Below are positions 10,653 to 25,096 of a stretch of DNA of 64,000 nt, in pieces. Source of the DNA: Pogonophryne albipinna (Eukaryota; Chordata; Actinopteri; Perciformes; Artedidraconidae); NCBI GenBank assembly GCA_028583405.1, contig JAPTMU010000037.1:506501-570500 (forward strand), written 5' to 3'. Under the pieces are notes generated by a model. That model made no database searches. It saw only the letters and a program-made list of their open reading frames with translations, and was not told the origin of the DNA. Made by a program: the position numbers and the translations under genes. Each line of letters begins with the position of its first letter. Positions within the stretch are counted from its first letter, which is position 1.

Positions 10653-10788
10653 GACGTCAGCGGCTTCATTTGCGTAATCTTCTCTCAGGGAACTTATTCC
10701 GGTGTGAACGCGATCTGTACTTAGTTCCATGGGGGTGCTAAGTGCCGGCACTAAGTACGGCAAAGTACTTGGTGTGAAAGCGGCTATG
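10109..10788. mobile_element. MITE with SANT/Myb-like exon relic, copy 1
   Basis: The left end reads aggcacgttcacaccggagt; the right end ends acttggtgtgaaagcggct. The interior is homologous to copy 2 (17790-18488), with shared segments at cgattggctgggcg, gccgccattttat, and ggagcggtggag followed by tgatgaggaggtgtc. Around 10416-10500 a relic frame starts MATQ and gives WERWSDEEVSAFW after allowing for one base in the A-run, a pattern like Myb/SANT DNA-binding proteins of PIF/Harbinger transposons. A (GAA)n tract sits at 10599-10650. Confidence 0.55.
10599..10650. repeat. (GAA)n microsatellite inside a MITE
   Basis: About 17 agaagaagaag triplets in copy 1 of the MITE. The homologous site in copy 2 (about 18324-18336) has only about four, so the tract expanded in this copy. 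Confidence 0.9.
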
Positions 10789-10924
10789 GATCTCCACCCT
10801 GCGATCCTCTTCTCTACCACTAATGCTCTGCGGCGATATCAGGAAGGAAACCCGGCCTCAGACACCTGCCCCGTCCATGATGTGTCTAAAATGTGGTACA
10901 AAGGGAAAGGTATATTGTATCTGT

Positions 10925-11545
10925 AGGAGAAAATAGAGCCGATGGTGTTGGTATTTTCTTCAAACAGAGTGATATCACTATTATTACAAGAAGAGATAAT
11001 TGAAGGAAAACTGCTTATGGTGGAAAAATATCGTTTCATAAATGTATATGCTGCCCCTGAATCACAAGAGAAGCCACACTTATTATGAAGACTTGGAGAA
11101 CTTTTAACAGTGAGATATAAATTAATATTATGTGGGGATTTTAACGCGATAACTGAAGAAATTGACACATGCAGTGCCACTGTTTTCAAACTGAGTCCAG
11201 GAGGAACACTTTAAAGAGCAACTAAGCTAAACTCATTGATGTCTGTAGACCAGTGAATCCTTTTGGGACCGGCTTCACAAGATATGATTCAAAAGGTAAA
11301 ACACGTATTGACAGAATGTATGTTTCTCATCACTCCTCAATAAGTCATTACAGTCTTCAACAACTACTCAGATCACCTTCTGGTTAAATAATTGTTATCC
11401 TCTGGAGCCACTTTCACTATAGAGGCTACTGGAAATCAAAAAGATACACATTTATTTACAGAACTAAATCAGGAAATACAAAGAATAATAACTTTTACAA
11501 ATAGACTGAAATGGACTTCCAAATAAAATGGTTTTAAATATGGTG
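10925..11545 (+). pseudogene. Tx1-like LINE endonuclease fragment
   Basis: Translated in pieces, this shows an apurinic endonuclease signature: LILCGDFN near 11130-11150, a glycine-threonine-glycine-phenylalanine-threonine segment near 11265-11280, the RIDRMYVSHH segment near 11305-11330, and a final SDH-like site near 11365. These are the usual blocks of L1/Tx1-clade endonucleases that nick DNA for target-primed reverse transcription. Several stops and indels make it non-functional. The same segment occurs on the minus strand near 35399-35640 and a short piece near 56816-56925. Confidence 0.7.
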
Positions 11546-11569
11546 GATATATTACATTTTAAGACCTAT

Positions 11570-12090
11570 CCTTCGGTCGGTCCTGCGAGGCCTCGGTCGC
11601 TGGCTGAAAAGGCGTCGAAAAGGCGCAGTCGGCAAAAGAAATCACTCTGATTGGCTGTTCAGCTAGCGAATCAGTGCATGAGAAGCGAAACAGAAGTGAG
11701 GGACCCAAACAAACTATTAAGAAGGCACATCTGACATTTCATTTAACTCCAGCTCTCGACACAGGTTCGGGAAAGCCCCGTGAGCTTCTCGCTGTAGAGA
11801 GAAAATGGAACGCTATTTGTTGTTTGTTTATATCACGCAGTCTGTTCTTCTTCTCTCGGTTATCACGCAGTCTGTCTTCCGGTTGTTGCCTCTTTTGAAT
11901 GACGAATACACACTACCGCCACCTGCTGGTAAGGAGAGTTATTGCCACTCACGCATGCGCAGTTCGTACAGTTCTGTACATGCCTTGGCCGTTGGCTGAA
12001 GTCTTTGCGGTGCGTTCCAGTGCGACACATGGCCAAGACGCAGGAGACGCGAGGCGACGCAACAGTCGGGGTCGTCTGTGTCAGTTCTTT
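11570..12090. mobile_element. Unclassified DNA-transposon-like repeat
   Basis: The stretch begins ccttcggtcggtcctgcgag and ends near gacgcgaggcgacgcaac, with a CCAAT-bearing GC-rich interior. The ends resemble terminal repeats of non-autonomous DNA elements, but I could not define target duplications. Short frames on both strands are not convincing as genes. Confidence 0.35.
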
Positions 12091-12129
12091 GGTGTCAGAT
12101 TGGTGTGTCCCTGCCTTTAAGTTCAAGGT

Positions 12130-12575
12130 CAACCATAACTCAATCATGTAATGTTTATTCAAGGAAAAGATGGACGTAAAACCAAAAGGACTATTACAAC
12201 TTACCATTTGCATCACCTGTATGACACTGTGGAAGAAGATGGTAATACATCAAACCATCATAAAACATATCCGAACCAAACTGAGAAGACGAAGAAGCCG
12301 CAACAAGTCAGAGACTCTGGGACACTCTCTGGACTCTAAAGCACTTTGTTCTTTTGTATTTATGTTATTTATGTATTATGTGTTTTGTGTATTTTCAATG
12401 TTGTCTTGGTATAGCTTAGCACATTTGACTTGTGTTGTTATCTTTCTTCTTCACTTGCTTGTAAAGCGCTTTGAGCACCAGGTAAGCGCTATACAAATCA
12501 AATATGATCCACAGTCAATTATGTGTTGTTCAAACCATTTTAAATAAAATGTTCTATACAAATAAAAGCTGGGAC
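12130..12575 (+). mobile_element. Retroposon-like repeat with nested LINE tail
   Basis: Part of this sequence recurs at 17580-18830 (plus) and, reverse-complemented, at 34117-34375. It ends in an ATTTTAAATAAA-type tail (about 12538-12546). Inside, near 12455-12500, is ttgtaaagcgctttgagcac followed by gcgctatacaaatcaaat, the typical 3' end of an L2-type LINE or dependent SINE, which looks nested. No intact frame. Confidence 0.4.
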
Positions 12576-13240
12576 TAAAATATCTTATTCTGCATTTGAA
12601 TGTGCTGCTGCATCCAAGTATAAACTGCTTATACGATACTTGAATATGTTGATCGATGCAGACATGATGATGTCATACTGGTTGTGTGTAAAGTGGGGCA
12701 ATATGCAGATGGTTGAACAAACGTTGTGGCATTAATGCTGGATCACTGCCTTACTGGAGAATGTAGTGCCTTTGCCTGATAGACATTAGGAACCATCTAG
12801 ACGTGTGCAGAGTTGCTGCATTTGTTTTGTTTTGTTTAAATTGAATGTATTAATGCCAGTAAAATATGTACAATTACTTTATAGGAAGAGAATTAGGAGG
12901 GATGAAACCCTCTTTAATGCAGAGCACACACAGTGAAATGTGTTCTCTGCATTGAACCCATGCTAGTACCAGGAGTCTAGTACTAGGAGCAGTCTACAGT
13001 TTATCTAAATATATTCTAGATAAACTGTGGACCTGGCAGTGATTTTCAATGGTAGTAATAAAATCAGGTTAAAAGTTATTTGGCTGATTTAAAGAGTATG
13101 TAACAAATGAAGGGGTTAATGTATAAGGAGTTGCTTTTTGAAAGTGTGTTCACATGTACTCACAGTAAGACATCGTGTGAATGCAGTCATGATGTTGTGG
13201 CAAACTGGAGGGCAGGGATTCTCTACATTGTTAAGAGTAT
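12576..13240. other. Spacer, nothing recognised
   Basis: No convincing gene. Short direct and inverted repeats (for example ctagtaccaggag and ctagtactaggag at 12963-12988) are too short to assign. Confidence 0.4.
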
Positions 13241-13559
13241 ATGGTGAAAAGTAGTGATGGCAGTTTGACACTGAAGCTTCGATACATGCTTCAAACCCAT
13301 GGATGTTTAATAAGAACTGGACTCAGCGTGGGAGGCGGGGTCTCTTTCTTTCCTATGAGAGCTGCTCATTGGCGCATGAAGGCAAAATGGCCCAACTTTT
13401 GAGAGAGCGAAACGTCACAGATTACCCAGCATGCCTGGCTAGAGCATGCGCAGTTGAGTTGCCCCTTAAGCCCCGCCCCCCAAGTGCCCACTCTCGGCTC
13501 ACTAGAATGAATGGAGAGAGAAAATACATCTAGATTCGCCTTTTAGTGCATTTTACAAC

Positions 13560-14604
13560 TTTGAGACCCGCCGAAGGGCCGAAATCACAACATCTGCAAG
13601 CAAAAGTGTCTGAGGGCTTCTTAAGATTTAATAAACTATGAATGTTTCATATCTATGTAACGGGAAGAAACTCAGCTAACTGATCTTTTTTTTTTTTTTT
13701 TTAAAACCTCAAAGCTAACGCTGAGCCTCTGAATAAGCCACGGGCAAAAAAATATTAAGGCCGTTAGCACAGAACTTTAGCTATACCGATCGATATACTT
13801 ATTGGATCAGCACAAACAACCTTAGATAACATCCTGAGATTCCACAGATTATAGAAATATAAGGATCATCACTGAGCGATCAGAACTCGTGACAGGGGAA
13901 GCAAATACAGACAACACACAACGTAGCTTTAGGTAGCAAAACACGGAGATATGCTCACTTTAGCTATTCTGATCAAAAGTTGTGTTCAATGGCATTAAAA
14001 CGAGAAAAAACGCGGCTGAAGGTTAATCCATAGGTTATAGCAATGTGTCTGTCACTTTGAAAAAAATATTTATAATCCATTTTTATGCAAAAATCGGAGA
14101 AGAAAAATTAGCTGCTAATGGTAGCCACCAGAGGCTAGCGCAGCTTCCGGTTTTTCTATGCGTCACTATCACTCCTTATTTGGTAACCTGTGTGTGTATG
14201 GGGAACTTTCCCTCGATTCCATTGGCTCTAGCGGTTAGAAAGAGATGTCAATCATCAACATCGACCAAGGGGGGCCAGAGATATGGAAAATCCACCCAAA
14301 TGCTAAACCTCTCTAAAAAGGTCAAATATCACTTGTTTTGCATCGACATTGATACGGGTACTTATTATATGTTGTACTTTGGATTCCTAAAGCTTTTATA
14401 ATAATTTACAGTTTTTTTACCATGTTCAATCTGAATTTTCTTTAAAATAAAAAACATCTATATTGATTCTGACTTGTCTACATCCAACTCACAGGTTTAT
14501 CATTACTTTGAGAATAATTTTCCCCTTTTAGAAGTGTAGCCATTTGTTCTGGAAATGTCATTTTCGAGTCTGAGACCTGAAAAACAGGCTTGGGGCCCAA
14601 CAGG
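13560..14604. mobile_element. TTAA-type DNA transposon copy (left end undefined)
   Basis: The right end reads gcttggggcccaacagg followed by TTAA at 14605-14608. In reverse complement it matches the element at 53617-54151, including the blocks at 13970-14075 and 14480-14600. This copy is longer. Its left end is not defined; the start given is a guess. No transposase frame is seen. Confidence 0.45.
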
Positions 14605-14633
14605 TTAAAATAGGTGAAAATCACTCCAAGTCT

Positions 14634-15715
<1,082 letters not shown>

Positions 15716-15728
15716 GTTGGAAGTGTGT

Positions 15729-15744
15729 GGCTCTTAAAAGAGCC
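15729..15744 (-). promoter_or_regulatory. Histone 3' stem-loop of H2A-1
   Basis: GGCTCTTTTAAGAGCC on the minus strand, 31 nt after the H2A-1 stop. This is the SLBP-binding hairpin that directs U7 snRNP-dependent cleavage and replaces polyadenylation in replication-dependent histone mRNAs. Confidence 0.97.
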
Positions 15745-15775
15745 TTTGGGGTTGGTAGAAGCGGGTTCAGGGTGC

Positions 15776-16207
<432 letters not shown>

Positions 16208-16221
16208 TCACCAAAGCGGGG

Positions 16222-16286
16222 TTTATATATTTCTTTGCCGCTCTCTGATTGGCTACAAGTGAGCGTATCTTTGATCGACCAATCAG
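16222..16286 (-). promoter_or_regulatory. H2A-1 promoter (TATA plus two CCAAT boxes)
   Basis: On the minus strand a TATATAAAC box lies at 16222-16230, 63 nt before the ATG. CCAAT boxes are at about 16248-16253 (agccaat) and 16277-16286 (in opposite orientation, gaccaatcag). This arrangement recurs at H2A-2, H2A-3 and the H2A stub at 52449. Confidence 0.85.
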
Positions 16287-16369
16287 AAGAGAGTCAAGTT
16301 CCTGGTTTTACTACACCATTTCCGTTGAATACTGCTACTTCAAAATAACGCGAAAGACTAAATCAGAAT

Positions 16370-16800
16370 CCCTTTATTCGTCCAACAAAGGGAAAAATGA
16401 CATTGTTACAGCAAAACCACCAGACTCAGGGACAGTTTCATTCCAAAGGCCATAAGACTATTAAACACCAGAACCTTTTAAAGAACATCCATAAACATTC
16501 ATCTGTTTGCATCTTGCTAATTATTTATCTAATATATCATATTCCATTTACTTGTAAAACTCTTCTTGCACTCTTTCTATTTTAGTTGTATTTACTTGCA
16601 CATCTCAAAACATTCTCTTGCAATATCCTATTTGTTTTATGTCCTATTCATGTTGCTCTGTTTGAGGAGCCTGGGACTTCAGTTTTTCATCTCTCTCCAC
16701 TGCAGCTGCTGAGCACATGAAGATAAAGCCTTGAAACTTGAAACTTGAAAAGTGAAGATGAAGACTAAACCAATCGTTATTGTCATATAATCATGTATAT
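16370..16800. repeat. Interspersed repeat flanking H2A-1, inverted copy beside H2A-3
   Basis: This segment includes aaaccaccagactcagggac and ends in a cttgaaacttgaaacttgaa tail near 16730-16750. The reverse complement lies at 36395-36800 in the same position relative to H2A-3. It is most likely a retroposon that predates an inverted duplication of the H2A gene. Confidence 0.7.
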
Positions 16801-16991
16801 ATCAAGTATGAATAATATATTTAACACACTGGCCATAATTGTCAGTCACCACATTACCGCAGATATTTTTTACCTATAGATTTATTTTCCCCCCCCATCG
16901 CTGTACAATAGCTGACAACTGCTCCTAGTACAGGATGGGTTAAATGAAGAGGTCACATTATGCTGTGTGTGCTATACTGGGTGCATGTACT

Positions 16992-17390
16992 CAGTGGCGA
17001 CTGGTCATTAGGGGCAGGTGGGGCACAGCCCCATCTAGTGTCAGCAGAAAGTAAAAATATATTTTAAGATCATGTTTAATCATCTGATTCGTCTCATTGC
17101 TGTTTTAGTCTGTGTTCTTCCAATTAGTATCTACACTGTGCCCATTGAGCCGTGTTGAGCGACGTGGGGCAAGTAAACGTGAACTGTAAAAACTACACTG
17201 CGCATGCTCAGAGTATTTTTCTATCCAATGTTTGCGGAAAATAATAATAATAATCATCAGTGGGGCAAAGTGCTGGCATACCCACCAAACGTCATCTCAT
17301 AATTCAGAGAGCTGATTGGCTGTAAGTACGTGTGCCGCGAAAAGTGTAGTTGTTTGTGAAGAGGAGACGAGAGAGAGCAGCATACGATTA
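16992..17390. mobile_element. Partial hAT element (relative of 7480-8418)
   Basis: This begins CAGTGGCGACTGGTCATTAG, the complement of the right end of the element at 7480-8418. The interior match includes ctgattggctgtaagtacgt at about 17311-17330. The far terminus was not found, so it is truncated. Confidence 0.6.
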
Positions 17391-17579
17391 CAATCAGTGA
17401 CACGGAAAGAAAATGAATGAAGTTGACCGTCAGCTTTGGTTCATTTGATGTTATATCTTTAGTTGATCTTCTGTGTTTTGCCTGTAGGCTATTGCTCTGC
17501 TGGATCCATTGATATTGTGACCTCGGTGATGAGTGTCTGTGTTTTCAGATGTTTTTATCTGCACATACAAACCCACGGA

Positions 17580-18830
17580 CACATTGGGATCTGTTATGGG
17601 GTAAGAAAGTATAAAATCAAAATGTACAAAAACAGTAATGGTCAGATCCAACATTTCCCAAAACTCTAAATCTCTCGGCCCTTACAATGGGAGAATAATC
17701 TATCCAGGTCAGTCCATATCGTGCTTTATCTGCAACACTGCTGACCATCAGGTCAAACAAAGCTCCACGGTCAGGTGCTGGAGATTCAAGAGGCGCATTC
17801 ACACCGCAGTACTTTTCCCCCAAAGGTTCATGAGAACTTAGTTCATGAGAACTCTTTTGTCGCGTTCACACCAAAAAGAGCCGGAACTAAAATTAGTTCA
17901 TGAGAACCTTTTTACCTCCACGAAAGCCCCTGCTAGAGAGCAGGGACTTTCGTGCGGCTCTCTTGTGAGAAAAGAGCTATATTTCTGATTGGCTGGGCGG
18001 ATTGCAAACCACGCCCCGTAAAACTCCCAAAACGTTTTGTGAAGCCGCCATTTTATTATCCTCGCATTAGCATTATTAGCATTAGCCCAGCGCAGAAACG
18101 CAGAGAGACTAACTTATGGCAACACAAAATAAAACATGGGAGCGGTGGAGATGAGGAGGTGTCGGCGTTCTGGCGATTTACTCGGAAGGCTTCAGTAGAA
18201 GCTGCTGGGAGTCCCAGCAGCTTCTACTGAAGCCTTCCCCAACTCCGGGGACTTCCGGCCGGGGACTTTGGGCGGCAGTATACGCCGTGAAGTGGTTTGC
18301 GTCCTGCCAGTAAACCCAAAGCAGAAGAAGAAGAAGTGACGTCAGCGGCTTAATTTGCCTAATCCTCCACCAGGGACTTATTCCGGTGTGAACGCGATCT
18401 GTACTTAGTTCATGAGAACTAAAGAGTTCTCATGAACTAAGTTCTCATGAACCTTTGTGGGAAAAGTACTACGGTGTGAATGCGCCTAATGACCTGCGCC
18501 ACAAGGCAAAAGATTGCACTGCAGACAGCCGGTGCAATTTGTGTGCCGACCAGTAACAGCCTGGTCCTGGTCCTGCAGCCCAACATGGGTCCTTGTGTAC
18601 TTGTCGAACTCAGAAGAAGAAAGAAGCCTGGACAAAGCACAGACTCTGCCATGGCACATGCGGAGTCTGTAACTGCACTAAACGATGACTAAACAATGGA
18701 CTCGAAAATACTCTGTTATTTTGCCTTTATGGTATTTATGTATGCATTATGTGTATTTTCTATGTAGCGTTGTGTATGTCAATTATGTATTGTCATGTTC
18801 AAACAATTTAAAATAAAGTTTTGGAAGAGA
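17580..18830 (+). mobile_element. Retroposon-like repeat interrupted by a MITE
   Basis: The flanks 17580-17789 and 18489-18830 join into sequence related to 12130-12570, including the shared tail gttcaaacaatttaaaataa at 18799-18818. The MITE at 17790-18488 separates them. No intact frame; the class of the host repeat is uncertain. Confidence 0.45.
17790..18488. mobile_element. MITE with long inverted repeats and SANT-like relic, copy 2
   Basis: Terminal inverted repeats are about 65 bp. The left begins aggcgcattcacaccgcagt and includes ggttcatgagaacttagttc; the right mirrors it and ends gtgtgaatgcgcct. The interior matches copy 1, including a relic MATQNKTWERW at about 18117-18149 that stops after WR because three bases are missing. 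A direct copy of gctgctgggagtcccagcag makes a local palindrome near 18200-18220. Confidence 0.65.
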
Positions 18831-18933
18831 CAGAGCTGGAGCTCCCCAGGCCTTTGTCCAGGGCCTGATTAATGATTAGGATCACCTGAGGGACAGGCTG
18901 CACCTGGAGGGAGATCCTTAGGGGGAGAGAGAC

Positions 18934-19185
18934 AGGGGCGGTTCTAGGGGGGGCCAGTGCCCCCCGTAACACTGACTGTGGAACCCCTGTGAAAACTAAC
19001 GTTATTTAGCATTCTAGTCGGACCCTTTAGAGCGTAAAAACTGTAACTATAAGTATCTGAAATAAATATGTGTACCAATAACTGTATTGAATTTTTTTCT
19101 TATACACAATTACTTCTTACTGTCTTTGTCTTTTTCATCCTGCATTTATTGTGCCCCTCTCAGAAGATAACTGCCCCCCCCCCCA
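18934..19185. mobile_element. Truncated hAT MITE (relative of 9008-9676)
   Basis: CAGGGGCGGTTCTAG at the left and a run of C residues followed by cagtctg at the right resemble the ends of the 669-bp hAT element with internal loss. No target duplication is seen. Confidence 0.5.
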
Positions 19186-19740
19186 GTCTGCAAAAGCACG
19201 GGAGAACAAGTAGGTACGAGTAGTACTATGGCACATATCCATGGTTATAAAATAGACATTGAAATTTTTTAACATTTACTGTAAGTTTCAATTTAGTTAA
19301 AAGTAATCATAAACGTTATTTTATGGAATGGTCATAAGATAATCGATGCTTTTTAAGATTATAGTATGTCGAATTTATTATAAAATAGACATAGTATTTC
19401 GAAATTATTTGAAAAAATAATCGTCATAGTAAAGTATGTCAAAAAATATAATGATTTGAAAAATAAAATAAAGAAGTCATATCGTAAGTTGAAAAGTAGT
19501 ATTATATATCCGCACATTTAATAGTATAATAATTCCAAAATGTGAAAAAATAATATACCACATGTCGAAAAATGTGATGAAAGTAACAAAATGAAAACGC
19601 AATTCTGTGTACCAGTGACAAATGTGTGCTTTTATTTTGATTAAAAAAAGGACCATAACCGGAAATGCTTAGGCTTAACAACTCTGGCTTCAGATGAGGA
19701 AATAATGGCGGGCTAAAATTAGGGCATGTGGCTTCAACCA
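19186..19740. other. AT-rich spacer upstream of H4
   Basis: AT-rich with diverged short repeats (cgaaattattt, aaaataatcg). No gene recognised. Confidence 0.4.
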
Positions 19741-19757
19741 CGTCCGCATGTGGACTT

Positions 19758-19763
19758 TATATA
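19758..19763 (+). promoter_or_regulatory. H4 TATA box
   Basis: TATATA in ctttatatagcc, 53 nt before the H4 ATG, at a distance typical for histone genes with short 5' UTRs. Confidence 0.8.
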
Positions 19764-19764
19764 G

Positions 19765-20127
<363 letters not shown>

Positions 20128-20151
20128 ACTCATCTGACTGAAACACACAAA

Positions 20152-20167
20152 GGCTCTTTTAAGAGCC
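20152..20167 (+). promoter_or_regulatory. Histone 3' stem-loop of H4
   Basis: GGCTCTTTTAAGAGCC followed by acccacctcac, 24 nt after the stop codon. It directs SLBP/U7-dependent 3' end formation. Confidence 0.97.
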
Positions 20168-20199
20168 ACCCACCTCACTTTGAGAGCCTCGGTCCTTGT

Positions 20200-21837
<1,638 letters not shown>

Positions 21838-21869
21838 ACTGACCTGAGACCAGAACACCGAAACACAAC

Positions 21870-21885
21870 GGCTCTTTTAAGAGCC
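21870..21885 (+). promoter_or_regulatory. Histone 3' stem-loop of H3
   Basis: GGCTCTTTTAAGAGCC followed by acacacacac, after the H3 stop. Confidence 0.97.
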
Positions 21886-21889
21886 ACAC

Positions 21890-22600
21890 ACACACACTTA
21901 CAGAGCAACCAGTCCTGAAATATACCTATTTATATATGAAAGTGTTTGAACATTACAGTTACTGTGTAGATTAAATTGTCTCATTTCATAAAACAGTTTT
22001 TGAAATACAGCTCTGATACATTAATACACACATGTCCCATATTTATAACATAACATTCCCTCAATGGTGATCCATTTAGCTTCTACCACCGGTGTGTTTT
22101 CATAAAGGTACTCATTTCATGGCAAGACACTGACGTCTAGTGGTTTGTTAAGATATAGCACATGCAGACTAAACTACTGATTTTCATCTGATCTGGATGC
22201 TGTCAGTAAACTTATTTATTATTATTATAGTTGTCATTCATCCTGAGGTATATATGAAACAAGTATATGAACATCAATAATGATGACGGTGGTTTATGCC
22301 AGTACGTTACATTGGAGTAATCATATATTGTAAAACATGATTCACTCACTTTCTAGAGAACCTGTTCAACATTCTATTAAAGTGTTGGTTCATGAGACTT
22401 GGGTTTACTTTTACTTCTAATCATTGATTGCAGCTCTTCTATTAACTATATACATTAAATTAAGTTAAATGAGGAATATTTTAATATTATTATAAACACA
22501 ACTTTATTTGTAAAGCAAATGCAAAACATATGGTAAATATCAAAATATATATAATAATAATAATCTACTTTGATGGCACTAGTACAAAAACATGTACTTA
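21890..22600. other. Spacer downstream of H3
   Basis: AT-rich with short ataataata tracts (22545-22562). No gene recognised. Confidence 0.45.
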
Positions 22601-22659
22601 CGCGGTAGCCAATCAGCGGTGAGGATCTCAGCCTGCCATCACTGACGTTCAACCAGAAA

Positions 22660-23030
22660 CCAACACAGCCGTTAGCTGTTAGCCCTCAGAGCTCACAGCT
22701 CCTCATATCTGTTCAGAAACTAGACAAAAGTGAAACAAGTTCAAACCACAGACTGTCTGTGTCATGGAGAATACAGTCGCTGGTTTATTTATGTCTGTAG
22801 GCCGTTGTTGTGAGCGTGGACGGTCGGAGCATATACTGCGTTAGCTTAGCCGATCTCCATTTAGAAAACACGCATTTTAAAAGGTGTTTCTCTGCCGTCT
22901 GTCTGCAGACTTGTCAAAGCATTAATTCATGGTTTTTACTAACCGGTATCAGTATGTTGTTACTTCGGCATCATTTAGAAACGTGTATTACAATTTAATC
23001 ACCGTAAAATATGTTCATTGTGTTGTAGTT
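22660..23030. mobile_element. DNA-transposon body (paralog of 7261-8936), empty at the hAT site
   Basis: This matches the 7430-7471 and 8419-8740 parts of the element at 7261-8936, including agccctcagagctcacagct and gtcgctggtttatttatgtc. It lacks the hAT insertion seen there. The outer ends are missing. Confidence 0.7.
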
Positions 23031-23154
23031 GTAGCCCCCGAGCCAGCGCGTCTTGTTTGAATGACGCGAGTAAACACAGCTGACAGCCGTGGTGAAACTC
23101 GAGCGTTTAGAGCTAAGCGAATATTCGCATCGTGTCCGGTGTGAACGCAACATT

Positions 23155-23245
23155 AGGAAGTCTGAAGGAAGGGGCAGATTGTTTTCGGCTGCGTACTTTC
23201 AAATTCTAGCGCACTCGAGCTGTTTTCTCCATTCTTACCTACCCT
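23155..23245. mobile_element. Right end of a TTAA-type MITE (relative of 1012-1515)
   Basis: The sequence aggaagtctgaaggaaggggc leads to cttacctaccctacgtttaa, matching 1420-1519 of the first element with moderate divergence. The left part is absent. Confidence 0.55.
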
Positions 23246-24450
23246 ACGTTTAACTTCCATGTGGTGCCATATCTTAGCTAAACAAGGTCTCATGGCTACT
23301 TTTTGTCAAAAACTTCAACCCCGTCAGTCACAGGTTTTCAAGGAAATTTCTGGTAATTATTTAAATGTTGTGCCTGAGGTGAGAACATTTGGTTTCTCAA
23401 AGGTTTAAGGAGTCCATTAGCAGATTTTATGATCAAAAAATGCAAAATGTTAACTTGATTATTACTATTAATAAGTGTCTTAAACGTTATTTCGTGTTCG
23501 TTCCAACAAAAGTAAATCGGTTACATTTTATTACAGCAAAGTATAGATGGAGACAGAAAATAAACATTTGAAAATAGGCATGCACATAATATTCAAATAA
23601 AGATTGAAAGTTACAATTCGCAAGTACATTCAGGTAGAAAAGTAGCAGTAATGAAATAAATTAGTGAACGGTGTCGAACGCAGTTTAGCCAATTATTATT
23701 AATAATGATACCTAGCATTATAGGTGAAGTTAATCTAACTGCAAGTTATCCATAGTATTGTATTGGCATCGATCTTCTTAAAGGTGGAGTATATTATATA
23801 CTAGTCTATGCTTCTGTAGTATTTTGGACTTTTTTACGAACATTTCTAGTATCCAGAATGTTTTATATTGTATTAGAAACTGTTCTGAAAACTGTTGTCA
23901 TGACTTCTTGATCATTAATCAACATCTTTGTTTATGCGTTGCAACTGTGACTTCATACATCCTTTGGGAAAACTTGAATGGACACTAGTTTTGAGGTAAG
24001 TCTCTCTTGGTGCTAGATACACGATGGATAAACAGTTTATAACTAAATGTGTGTCCTAGTTATTTTTTTGACAATGTACATCATCAAATCTCACCAACCT
24101 GTTAATGGAAAGCTTAGCATGTCAGCTAACGTTGACATGAACTACAACGTTACTGTCCTTAATCATTTTGTGCTGAGCTAACATAACGTTGGCCATCCTC
24201 GTAAATGAAAGGGTAAATAATAAAACCGCCGTTTGATGATTGACAGTAGACAGTAACACTGGACAAGCATATTTTGTACTAACTTTTCTTGTTCTAAAAC
24301 GTTACACATTTGTAATAGTAAGATGCAATCTAATTCCTATAGTAGAATGATAAAGGTCGCCCTTACTTCACTGTATGCAAATATGTTAGAAAGGCACATT
24401 ATGCTTAAAATGATTAAGTGGTACAGGACAGAGGCTCTCAAAGTGAGGTG
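23246..24450. other. Spacer, no gene supported
   Basis: AT-rich with short frames only. It ends at the stem-loop of the broken H4. Confidence 0.4.
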
Positions 24451-24453
24451 GGT

Positions 24454-24469
24454 GGCTCTTAAAAGAGCC
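24454..24469 (-). promoter_or_regulatory. Histone 3' stem-loop of broken H4
   Basis: GGCTCTTTTAAGAGCC on the minus strand with the same flank as intact H4 (gagaggctctcaaagtgaggtg). It is intact although the gene is not. Confidence 0.93.
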
Positions 24470-24493
24470 TTTGTGTGTTTCAGTCAGATGAGT

Positions 24494-24717
<224 letters not shown>

Positions 24718-24859
24718 TTCAAACTCCTTTCTGTTTGGCAGTGCAATGAAGGAATACACATCATTTGTATTGATCCAGCAGGTATCAAATAATAGTGATT
24801 CTCCAACATATTCACGACTTGATGGCACGCTTTTTTTTGTATTTCTTTTTTTCACCTCC

Positions 24860-24880
24860 TTCCTTTCCTCTTCCATTCAT
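24860..24880 (-). pseudogene. H4-like N-terminal stub
   Basis: On the minus strand ATG AAT GGA AGA GGA AAG GAA GGA GG reads MNGRGKEGG, resembling the H4 start [10 protein letters not shown]. It has no further histone sequence. The counterpart in the inverted copy is at 52642. Confidence 0.5.
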
Positions 24881-24982
24881 TTGAGTCTGTTGGAACGGGT
24901 CGTTCAGAACGAATCATCAAACGGTCAAATAATAATAATGTTTACATTTTCTATCAGATTTTTCTTCGACATTTAAGAATAA

Positions 24983-25009
24983 AGTTCCACCTTTTCCTCT
25001 TCCAGACAT
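24983..25009 (-). pseudogene. H4 N-terminal stub (MSGRGKGG)
   Basis: The minus strand reads ATG TCT GGA AGA GGA AAA GGT GGA and then leaves H4 into ACT TTA TTC TTA. The first eight codons match H4. The frame continues about 30 codons to a stop with no known domain. The same junction, diverged, occurs on the plus strand at 52506. Confidence 0.75.
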
Positions 25010-25045
25010 TTTTTTATCTTATTGGTTATGAATACCAAAGATTAA

Positions 25046-25069
25046 TCCGGTCTTCCCTCTTCCAGACAT
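25046..25069 (-). pseudogene. H2A N-terminal stub (MSGRGKTG)
   Basis: The minus strand reads ATG TCT GGA AGA GGG AAG ACC GGA, the first eight H2A codons, then diverges and stops after about 16 codons. It lies just downstream of H1-1. It may be a displaced H2A 5' end or a breakpoint patch. Confidence 0.75.
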
Positions 25070-25096
25070 AATTACTTTCTCGGGTTTACAAACTTC

